A stretch of DNA of 64,000 bases from Ostrinia nubilalis (taxonomy: Eukaryota; Arthropoda; Insecta; Lepidoptera; Crambidae), in NCBI RefSeq assembly GCF_963855985.1, contig NC_087109.1:8018001-8082000 (forward strand). The letters are read 5' to 3'. The translations under genes were made by a program, and so were the position numbers. The notes below the pieces were generated by a model. The model had not been told where the DNA came from and did no database searches. It saw only the letters and a program-made list of their open reading frames with translations. Positions 13,801 to 25,800 of this stretch are shown in pieces. Positions within the stretch are counted from its first letter, which is position 1. The number at the start of each line of letters is the position of its first letter.

Positions 13801-16800
13801 AGCCGAATGGTGAAGGGGTTGGACTGGCCGACACGTGAACCGAGGAATGCGGGTTCGAACCCCGCCGCCGCTCGACTATTGTGGTGAGCCCACTCGTGAC
13901 ACAATAGCTTAGTACGAGGGGCTAACGGGACTATTAAAGTCGCGACTGTGCGACGGGCGCCCGCAGTGAGTGTGCGAGCGCGACAGCAACATAATTACGC
14001 GCGAGCAATAAGGATGGGTAGCTTGGGATTATTGGACAAAATTCTACGTGCTCACGGACCAGGCTTTAGTAATTTGTGCAATACAAATTCGGCAGTGCGA
14101 TGCAGTACATCACAAGTTCACAACGGTAGCTTCAAACTTTCATTTGGGTAGCTGATACTAAACCAAAAAAAAATAGATAATATGCATAGTTTGTTAATAA
14201 CTATTGGTCATGGTCATCAGTTCATTCAATCACCACTGCAAGATAACGAACCTCTCATAAAATCAGAAGAAAATGGAGAATTTAGCCTACACTACCCACG
14301 ATGGCCCGACGGGTTGTAGGTCTGATATTCGGACATTTCTCCTTTAGTAGCCTCTTGCGAGATTCAGGGGGTACGTGTGATCCTATTCTATGTTATCGCA
14401 TCAGCAACTGCAGACGATATATTGTCGCCGCGATCCTACTGGTTTCCATGTATTTCCATTTACTTTCAGAAGTGTCGCTAACTAGGAATGGTATTTCATA
14501 GAAATCTAAGAAACCTTTAGTGTCGCGACAACGCGTCTTTTGCTGCTGCTGCTGCTGCGTGGAGTCACGAATTTATACCTTAATACAGTCTTTCCCAAAG
14601 TGGGCGATAACGCCCCCTTGTGGGCGCTGCAGGCTTAAAGAGGGGCGGTAAGAGACCCAGAAAAAAAATCGGGACGTTGTGTAGAGGCTTGGGAGGCGTC
14701 ATCCACTAGGAGGACTCTTAGACATCGACTGAGCTCGACTCTTGACTATAAAAATGGGGGGCGCTAAAAAATAATTTATTCTCATAGTGGGCAGTAGACT
14801 AAATAAGTTTGGGAACCGCTGCCTTAATACTACACGATAAAACATAAACTCACTTGTATCAGCTTGTGCTTCAGATGCGGCCATATGAGCGGCAGCAGCT
14901 TGCAATGCACGTCGACTCGGTTGAACAGGCTCGCCACGCACGAAACTAAACCACAAACCTCGTGCCTTATCTACAACACAAAAATATTTATGTCCGTTTT
15001 CACCATCAATCCTTAATTTGTAAGTGAACTCTATGAAAACAAAATTCTTGTTTTAAGTGTTATCTACTTAAAAAATAGGGATTGATGGTGAAAACGGGCG
15101 TTAGACATAGTTTGAGACCCAGAAACAAACGTAGAATAGATTTTATCCTGATTTTGTCCCAAGCAAAAGCTTTATGAAATTAACAACTAAATAAAAATGC
15201 GACAAAAGGTAACCTATGAGTACCTCTGTTCTGTCAATTATAAGGATGAAATCTCAATACGATTATATGGTTGAAATCGATTAATGAATTTGTGTAGATA
15301 TCATTGGCAACAGTGTTAACTATCCATTGCCTGTCATGTCGTCGTCTCGTTCTATCGCAAAGAATTACCATGTGATGAGAGCGAGAGCAAAAACGGAAAT
15401 GGATAGTGTGGCCGTGTGTACAGGTGTAATTATCAGACATTTTAGTCGGTTCGATTTCCAAAAGTGGCAAACACATTTTCGGAAATCTTTTAATCTTTTC
15501 AATAATAAAGAAATGTTTTCTTTGAGTTACATTTTCTATCTCTAGTATTAAGAGTACTTTCCCTTAAGGTGGCATTATAAAATTTCAACCTGTATAGTGT
15601 GAGGTGTTGTCGACTGTACAATACATACACGGCCTTTTTATTAAGAACATAAAGACTATATTAGAACAGCGCTGTTCCTACTTACCCACAAGTTAGGATG
15701 TGCCAAGTACACCGCGCTTTCAGCAACCAAGTCGCACAGCGCCTGTTTGGGCAGCAGTCCTAACTCTGCCAGGCTACTGGTCGCTCTTAACGCCTTGGCT
15801 ATTATCCACTCGGACTGGTCTGTTAAGCCCTGAAATAAAAATTAGTTTAGTAACTGTTCGTAAAGAGACACAATTATAAATGTTTGAATTGATGCGAGTT
15901 AATATATTTCAATCAAGGCAGAAAAGTGAACTAGTTATCAAATGTAAAAAAAAACAACAGCTCTCATAGTGTTGTGTAAAAAGTCGACTTTGCCAAATTC
16001 GTTTTATGGCTCTTTTGAAAATGACGCGATGTGACATCAAAGAAAAGCCATGACGCATTCTGAGCACTTGGTTTAACTATATCATCCGTCATAACGGACG
16101 TTGTGACTGGTCGGTACGCAGTATATTATTCTGTTCTGTGCGTAGTACATATAATTATGTTGTTCTGTACGTAGTACATGTTATTATGTTGTTCTGTACG
16201 TAGTACATGTTATTATTCTGTTCTGTATGTAGTACATATTATTATTCTGTGGAGATACCCACCTGCTGTAACAGCGGCAGCAGTATGGGCGAGGCGTGGT
16301 GGCCGACGTACGCGGCGACGCCCACCACGCGGTCGAAGAAGCACCCTCGGAGCGCCGCCTCCTTGTCGAGGGGCGCCGCGTGCGAGTGACGTCACAGAGA
16401 CACTCACCTGCTGTAGCAGCGGCAGCAGTATGGGCGAGGCGTGGTGGCCGACGTACGCGGCGACGCCCACCACGCGGTCGAAGAAGCACCCTCGGAGCGC
16501 CGCCTCCTTGTGGAGGGGCGCCGCGTGCGAGTGACGTCACAGAGACACTACCTGCTGTAGCAGCGGCAGCAGTATGGGCGAGGCGTGGTGGCCGACGTAC
16601 GCGGCGACGCCCACCACGCGGTCGAAGAAGCACCCTCGGAGCGCCTCCTTGTGGAGGGGCGCCGCGTGCGAGTGACGTCACAGAGACACTCACCTGCTGC
16701 AGCAGCGGCAGCAGTATGGGCGAGGCGTGGTGGCCGACGTACGCGGCGACGCCCACCACGCGGTCGAAGAAGCACCCTCGGAGCGCCTCCTCCTTGTCGA

Positions 16801-19800
16801 GGGGCGCCGCGTGCGAGTGACGTCACAGAGACACTCACCTGCTGTAGCAGCGGCAGCAGTATGGGCGAGGCGTGGTGGCCGACGTACGCGGCGACGCCCA
16901 CCACGCGGTCGAAGAAGCACCCTCGGAGCGCCGCCTCCTCCTTGTCGTTGAGGAATGTCACCATGTGGGATAGGATCACGTCATTTGCTGGAATATAAAA
17001 AATATTAGCTTTACACATAGAGATATCGAGAGATGCCAACTAATGCGCTGAGTTCGAAACTCAGTGGTGCATTAGAAACTGACACACACAAAGTAATCAA
17101 AATATGTGCTCATTATCCACTGCGGTATCAGTACTCAACGACAACGTTCGAATAATCTTTAGTACTACGCAAGCAATGTAAACTGTTTACAATGTGTTCT
17201 GTTTTTGGGCATATTGCTGCGATACCGGCCCCGCCCCTTTGTCACATCTCCCTTTAGTTTCTGTGATCTGTAGCTTTACACGATAAACATCAAACAAAAA
17301 GGATTGTTATTTTGCTGTATCTAATTGATAAAGGCTGAAAAAGGAGACCGAGTTTCTTCCGCCACTTCTTCTCAACACCAGCCCATATGTTGTCCCGAAG
17401 TGGTGGTAGAGCAAAGTATATTTGGGACGTGTATAAGCGCCCTAAAAGGGCCTAAGTACTGAATACAGGCAGACATTTTGACTTTTATTCTGCTGCTCAA
17501 ATGCAACAACTATAATAACCTTGTAAGATCATTTACCTTTTTGTTTGCCGAAGAATATACAAAGTTTTGTGATTCCATTGTCGACTAACGCTCGCTTGAC
17601 GACCGCTTGTGAGTCGGTCAGCAAATACGATACTGTTGAACGAACCTGAAAATATTTAGCTCATTTATATTGATCTTGCAAGTGTTTAAAAACATGCCAT
17701 CACTTTGAAGAATTTGATTCTGATATGAAATACTATTGACTAGGAAGCAATAAACATATTGAGTATTGACTATAATAATACAGGCCGATTCCTGGATGAG
17801 AAAATTTACAGAAATCTATGCAGTGTACCTACCATGAGTTTACGTTAGGTGTGCTCGCTAGCGAAAACGTCAAAAATCTCTATGGAGATTTTGTTTCTTG
17901 AAAGTAGCCGCTAGGGGCGCTGCACAATATGTCATACAATTAATGTCATTTTTTTACGCAGTCGCTAGCGAGCACACGTAACGTAAACTCATGGTAAGCA
18001 CACAGTTATAGTTTTTATCAAAATCAACCTCAAGACACTGCAGCATTTTTCTTTATTTTTGCTAGCTTTGGATTTGTTTAATCCAGTACACTTGAAAAAA
18101 TCACACTAAAAATTAAATAACTCGTAGTGAAATAATTATTTTCTTACCATTTCATGTAATGCTGAAAGTTCTGTTTCGTAGTTTATATTGGTTGCTTCTT
18201 TGTCGACCATATTTTGAGTTTGATCGAGGAACCTCACTGCGGTTTCAGCCAATTTTGCTGCATCAAAAATGAAATGTTATTAACAAATGTTTCGATTTAA
18301 TGACAGATTAAGTTTCCTCTGGGGCATACTTGGCCTTGGGTAGGAGGGGTGACATATGACGTGACAGAGCATACAAGTCTGAAGCACATCTGAAGTCTCG
18401 CTGACGTTTGACGTTACAAAAACCACCCACTCAGGAACTAACTCAGTTATGCGCTAGACCTGTAAAGTCCGGTCGCCGAGCATGTAGAATTTCGTCCAAT
18501 GACCCCAAAGCTACGCATCCTTATCGCTCGCGTGTAAATATTGCTGTCGCGACTGTGCGACGGGCGGCCGCAGTGAGTGTGCGAGCGCGACAGCAATATA
18601 ATTACGCTAGTCATATCTACTCACCTATACTATTAGCGTAGGCTATCCGTACAGGTACCGCGGGGTCCTACTCAGGGAACACGTTGCAGTCTGCTTTGGG
18701 CAGGTTCCGTAGTCCGTACCATGAAGAAATTATTGTTCCTACCAATCTATGGCACCTATGTTGCAGTGGGCGGGGCACATAGCTCGTAGAGCTGATGGCC
18801 ATTGGGACAGAAAAGTTTTCGAGTAGCGATTACGGGCCGGAAAACGTAAAAGTGGGCCGACGATCTGGTTAAAGGTCGCGGGAAGTATCTAGATGCGGTC
18901 GTTGTAGAAACCTTTAGGGGAGGCCATTGTCCAGCAGTGGACGTCATTTGGCTCATCATCATCATCATCATCATCTCAGCCATAGGACGTCCACTGCTGA
19001 ACATAGGCCTCCCCCAATGCTTTCCATGTTGCCCGGTTGGTAGCCTGTGTCCAGCGACAGTGTCATTTGGCTGAAAAGAACGAATGAACGAACTTACCTA
19101 TACTGTTAGCGTATGCTATCCGTACGGGTACCGCGGGGTCCGTAGCTCTAGGGGCAAGTTCCGGTAGGATATACTCAGGGAACACATTGCAGTCTGCTTT
19201 GGGCAGGTTCCGTACCATGAAGAAATTATTGTTCCTACGAACTATAGCTGGGGCACATAGCTCGTAGAGCTGAGGCCGTTGGGGCAGAAGTTCTCGAGTG
19301 ACGACCACGGGCCGGGAGATGTAGTGTGGGCAGGCCTCCTAAATGGACCGACGATCTGATGAAGGTCGCGGGAAGTATCTAGATGCGGTCGTCGTAGATA
19401 TCTTTAGGGGAGGCGTTTGTCTAACAGTGGAAGTCATTTGACTTATGCCCGTTTTCACCATCAATCAAAAATTCTGTTATGTGTTACCTTACCTATAGGG
19501 GTAACTTAAAAAATAGGGATTGATGGTGAAAACGGGTATAAAACGAACGATGTACGATGGACTCACCTATACTGTTAGCGTAGGCTATCCGTACGGGTAC
19601 CGCGGGGTCCGTAGCTCTAGGGGCCAGTTCGGGTAGGATATACTCAGGGAACACGTTGCAGTCCGCTTTGGGCAGGTTCCGTACGAGGCCGACGCATTTC
19701 GCCGCGGTGCAAACGGCCGCGGCGCGGACGCGGGACACTGAATCGTGAGACAGGTGGATCTGTGGGACGAAATAAAAGGTTAATTAATATGATAGCCGAT

Positions 19801-22800
19801 TGAATAATGAAACGATTTTCAGGGCTAGAATTAAATGTTTCTAATACGTTAAACGTTAACGTTACTAGAATTAAATCGAAATACGTCAGTGTTTCGGTCT
19901 CAATTTAACCGCGATGTAGAGATCTTACGACCAAAACAAGATCTATTTTAAAGCTTGTGATTTTTGGGCAGTTAAGACTCATTGAGAATTTCAGTGGTAG
20001 TTAATCTGAAAAACTTCACGATAGCGCTAGTTAAGTTGGCAGACATGTCACTGTCATTGGGTTTGTTTTTTATTGGCATTGTAGTTGCCCCGTTCTCGTC
20101 AAAAGCGTGAAACTCTAAAATAGTCTGCAAACCGGTTTTGAAAATGCATGAAAAACGGTTTAACCGGTTCTTGTTTCGGTGAAACCGGTTTTGTCACCCC
20201 TATTCACAATGTAAGCTAGAATCCGCTCCAGCTGAGCTAGGATGCGCGCCGTGATAAAATCTTATTGATGTTTTAGGCGATGAGGTTATCGCGTAAAATC
20301 GATAAAAGTGCGATAGAGCTTATCGCGGCGTGCATCTTAGGCCTCAGGCCCTCGACTCGAGGATCAGGCCCTCGCCGCGGGCCCGGCTGTCTCGCTCGGA
20401 GCTGTGACACTGGCCACTCACCACGTAAGGCAGGATGCGGTCCAGCACGGTCTCACAGCAGCCGCAGGATCTCAAGGCTGCGCAGCTTGGAGGTGCAGTG
20501 ACGTCACTCGTGGCGCGACGAGGATCAGGCCCTCGCTGCGGGCCCGGCTGTCTCGCTCGGGGCGTGACACTGGCCACTCACCACGTAAGGCAGGATGCGG
20601 TCCAGCACGGTCTCCTCGGAGAAGCAGCTTGGAGGCGCAGTGACGTCACTCGTGGCGCGACGAGGATCAGGCCCTCGCCGCGGGCCCGGCTGTCTCGCTC
20701 GGGGCGTGACACTGGCCACTCACCACGTAAGGCAGGATGCGGTCCAGCACAGTCTCCTCGGAGCAGCAGCTTGGAGGTGCAGTGACGTCACTCGTGGCGC
20801 GACGAGGATCAGGCCCTCGCTGCGGGCCCGGCTGTCTCGCTCGGGGCTGTGAAACTGGCCACTCACCACGTAAGGCAGGATGCGGTCCAGCACGGTCTCC
20901 TCGGAGCAGCAGCTTAAAGGTGCAGTGACGTCACTCGTGGCGCGACGAGGATCAGGCCCTCGCTGCGGGCCCGGCTGTCTCGCTCGGGGCTGTGACACTG
21001 GCCACTCACCACGTAAGGCAGGATGCGGTCCAGCACGGTCTCCTCGGAGCAGCAGCTTGGAGGTGCAGTGACGTCACACGTGGCGCGACGAGGATCAGGC
21101 CCTCGCCGCGGGCCCGGCTGTCTCGCTCGGGGCTGTGACACTCGCCACTCACCACGTAAGGCAGGATGCGGTCCAGCACGGTCTCCTCGGAGCAGCAGCT
21201 TGGAGGTGCAGTGACGTCACACGTGGCGCGACGAGGATCAGGCCCTCGCCGCGGGCCCGGCTGTCTCGCTCGGGGCTGTGACACTCGCCACTCACCACGT
21301 AAGGCAGGATGCGGTCCAGCACGGTCTCCTCGGAGCAGCAGCTTGGAGGTGCAGTGACGTCACACGTGGCGCGACGAGGATCAGGCCCTCGCTGCGGGCC
21401 CGGCTGTCTCGCTCGGGGCTGTGACACTGGCCACTCACCACGTAAGGCAGGATGCGGTCCAGCACGGTCTCCTCGGAGCAGCAGCTTGGAGGTGCAGTGA
21501 CGTCACTCGTGGCGCGACGAGGATCAGGCCCTCGCTGCGGGCCCGGCTGTCTCGCTCGGGGCTGTGACACTGGCCACTCACCACGTAAGGCAGGATGCGG
21601 TCCAGCACGGTCTCCTCGGAGCAGCTCTCGCACAGTAGCCGCAGGATCTCGAGGCTGCGCAGCTTGGAGGTGCAGTGGTGCAGGCCGCGCGCGCACGACG
21701 TCACGAGTGACGCGACGAGGATCAGGCCCTCGCTGTCAGGCCCTAGCTGTCTTGGTTCCGGTGCTTTTTCTTCTTCTTCTTCGTAGTCTGATACATTAAG
21801 CTGGGAAAGGGTTGTGGGATTAATTCTCTTTCTCTACCCGCTACCCCCCTCTTTCTCTCCTACATCTATAACTTGCCCTCCATTCCCCTACCTTCTCCTC
21901 CCCATGTTACTCTCTCTCTCTCTATTTTTCTCTCTTTCCCCCCTCTATTTATGTCTCTCTACCCTTCCCACTATTAAACTTTTTAAAGTGTCCTGATTGA
22001 AGCAAGATTATTTTCATGCGAGATGAAATCGCATCGCCCACTCGCGATTGGCACCACTCATCATTCGCGCCATTGTCATAGACACTAGGACTAGACTAGA
22101 GACAGAACCAGTGTCGAATACAAATACAGTAGCCCGCATTAGCAGCCTTCAGTCTAAGATAATTTGCAGCTAAATTACCTAAGTCACAGAAACCCAATGG
22201 AGCTACCTACAAACTAAATCTTAAAGTTACCTATCCACCTTCTTAGTACTTACCTTCAACACTTTGAAGTCATCCTTCATCAACGCATCAATGCTCGCAG
22301 CGCCCTGCTGTTCCGTGGTCTCGTCCACCAGATCTTGATAGTTCTTGGCGTCGGACGGCTGAGTGAATATCTTGATGATGTTCCGTATATCCTGATGGAT
22401 GCGCAGGATCTTCTCGTCTGGAGGCAGGATCGGCTGCGCCGAGAATATCAGCATGTAGGACTGGAGGAAGGAGTAGAAGTACTCTGGGAATAACCTGTGT
22501 AAAAGAAAAGTAAGTGAATATTCTGTTAGGTATTTAATCTAGTAGGTGTTCAACGTCCCGTAATGTGAAACGACAATCAAATATTAATCAATACTCAAAA
22601 AGAGATTCGGACACTGCTTCTGATTGGTCAAATACTGAAATTCAATCAATCAAAAACTTGGCGTTACGCTGAAGTTTCAATTAAACATTGCCGATATTAA
22701 GGTTGCAGGAAGCACCTAGAACCGGTCGTTGTGAAAATTGTTGGGGGAGACCATTGTCCAGCAATTGACGTAATTGGGTTGAAACTTGAAACATAATCAT

Positions 22801-25800
22801 TTATTTGCTTTTTGACATTCTGACATACGATTCCCTACCCCAAACTAGCGTCTTTCGAATATCGTCGTATCGCTAGACGCAACAAGACGCTATTGTAAGG
22901 GGTTAATTGCTCCTTAAAATAAAAAAGCTTTAAAATTATCAGTCATCTCATTTAAAACTCACTTCCCCCTAGCCTCATCCAGATACAGCTCGGCACTCCG
23001 CCTGTCCTTAGGGCTCCGCTCAGTCATGGAGTGCAATAATTCCCTCAGCTGAGGGTCGCTGCCTTCTGGGAGCGTCATGGTACTGGGACGATCCTCGCCG
23101 TTACGGTAGGCTAGTAGACCGGGCAAGTCCAGCGCTGGGGTACCGTCGTTCCAGAGTTCTAGTAGCGCACACCTGTATTATGAAATAAATTAAAAAATTT
23201 ACATTTTACACTACAACATCTAGTCATCTAGCAACGCTTGTACGGCTTTGTATGGCTTTGTTTTGGTTTATTAACAACACAATAACATTAACAACAATGT
23301 TACAAAATTTAAAAATGTTTTACAGTATTATTGATGCCAACTTAGCCTAGGTGCAGGCCACCGATTTTTAGTTGGCTGATAGTTGGGTCGGACTGTTGAT
23401 CAGTATGGAGATGTATGGAAGTGCGCACATTACACCGATTTGGTACCGGCCGATTCTTCATACAAATTAGAATCGGGCCCAACTATCGGCCAAGTAATTT
23501 TTATGCACCCAATATTTTTTTTATTGTCCCATGGAAAGCTAAGTTGATAAGCTACTTACGAGGGGCGGCTGAAAAGTTTTGAGCCTAAGTATCTTCAAGT
23601 GTTATTATTGACTCACGCTAAATTTAATTAATTTGCCAATAACCTCCTTAGTATATGTACAAAGTTTCATTTCATTAGCGTCATCAGTCTTTTAGTAATT
23701 CATCCGTAAACATCATCATGTCTCAGTCATCCGCGCAATGTACGAAATTGAAGTACACAGATGTCATAAAATACCTCATAAAGTGGAACAAAACGCTGAC
23801 CGTAACATTTGAAGAGATGTCTAGAGTTTATGGGGAGTTTGGGCCTTCATTTGCCACCATGAAAGATTGGATCCGATAATTCAAGCATGGCAGGGAGTCG
23901 CTAAAAGATGACCTCAAGTCAGGGCGGCCAGATTTCGCCATTAACGAATAAAATAATGAAAATTTAAAGAATCTTGATTTAGAGATCAGCGAATTAAGCT
24001 GTGACATATAGCTGAAACCATAGGCATTAGCAAGGAACGTATTTGCGATATTTTTCTTACTCATTTGCACATGAAATAGGGGTGCGTGTGATGGGTGCCA
24101 AAAATGCTCACGCCGTTCGACAACCAGCGTCGAGCCACAACTTCGCAAGAGTTTTAGGACATCTTTGGCCATAATCCTAACAATTTTTTTTCTCACATTG
24201 TCACTATTGATAAATAATAGATCCGGCAGTACGATCTAGAGTCAAAATAAGAGTCAATGCAATGGATTCAAAAGGGAAACCGCCGCCGCGGAAATTCAAA
24301 GTGGAACGATCGACACCCAAGCTCATAGCCACTATTTTTGGGATTGTGGAGGTATTTTATTCATTGACTACCTACTTAAAAAAAACTACAATAAACGGGG
24401 ATTATTATGCTGTACTGCTGATAAAAGTGCGTCAAGTGGTTGTTGAAATATTAAGATGCAAACTGGCGAAAGGAAATCTGTTATTGCAAGACAATTCGCC
24501 CGCGTACACCGCGCATTTTGCATGGCTTGCCCCGGGTAAAACTGGATTTCAAGAAATTAATCACCCACCACACAGTTTAGTCCGAATCCCTAGCTATTTT
24601 GTCTAATTCTCAAATTGGAAAAAAGACCTCCAGGAACGAAGGTTTTTGAGTGACAAAGAAATGAAGGCGGCGTTAAAGGCTCATTTCGAAGGCAAAGATT
24701 GCGAATTTTTTTTCAGTGGGATAAAAGCTCTTTTACACAAATGTAAGAAGTCCATTGTAGTAGAGGGAGATTAAATAGAAAAATATATTTTTTATACTTT
24801 TCTATCGGCATTTTTAATACCCTAGGCTCAAAACTTTTCAGCCGCCCCTCGTATATGAGACGTCAAGTAATGTCGTTAACGCCATACATAGGAATACTTG
24901 TGGTTAAGGCAATTAGCAAATCCTACTTGTTAATCGACTTTTTATTGATACAAATTAGTGGTTACACATAGTTTAAATACAATTATCGTTTATGTAGTCG
25001 TCGTATTTTCTATTTCTAGATAAACTACAGCCAATACACCATATACTCGTAGTATACAACTTACCGTATACGTTTCCTCTTTGCAATGGAGGGAAGTCGA
25101 ACCTTAACTTCGAACTCCTCCTATGCTCTTCTGATTAATTTCGTTGCGAGTCCAATGACAGTTTAATTGACTAAGAGCTAGTGAACGCCAGACCTACGTC
25201 ATTTTATAAAAGCTGAAAGTTTGTCAGCGTATGCTCCCAATATAGGATATATTATTACTCTATAACTTTGCCCCGGGACAAACTTGACCTTCACTGGTTG
25301 GGTTTTTATTGACGGTCAAGCTGTAGATCCTGGCTACACAGGACTTGCAGCGGTGGGAACGAGAGGTGGGAATAGTCCTGTAGTATACAACTTACCCAGC
25401 TGAGAAGATGTCCATACTCGGCACGAGCTCGCCTACTTTACAAGGCGATTCGCTTAGCAAGAGGCCACCGGATTTGTCATCACTCTACAAAAGAAAATGT
25501 TTTATTTAAAACATTATTTTTTCTACATACGGCTTAGATTTTACGTCTTTCTCTCAGAATGATGCCAACAATTTATTTACGTATTTATTACACACGGAGA
25601 ATAAACGAAGTTGTTAAAAACCATCATCTCAGTGAGGGCTATCGTTTTCATACTTAACATGTGGCACCACTATTAACGAGTGACTGGACCTTACTTTAGA
25701 GTGGCGCCGACTAGTATAGCAAATGCAATATGCCTTCTACCAGCTTCAATATCAACAGTTGGCTACTAGCGAGTGATAGAACTTTTCCCTACAGTGACGC

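Noticed and set aside
13797..13870. tRNA gene candidate
   Set aside because: Only the A and B box regions are tRNA-like; spacing and stems fail. It is a SINE head.
16184..17039. 191- and 174-codon reading frames rich in Arg/Pro/Ala
   Set aside because: They are GC-rich array C read through introns. Frames shift between units and match no family beyond the exon piece.
20280..21799. Multiple 63-134-codon reading frames in array D
   Set aside because: They are shadows of the exon 8 repeat, with shifted frames and internal deletions. The copies cannot be translated as functional exons.
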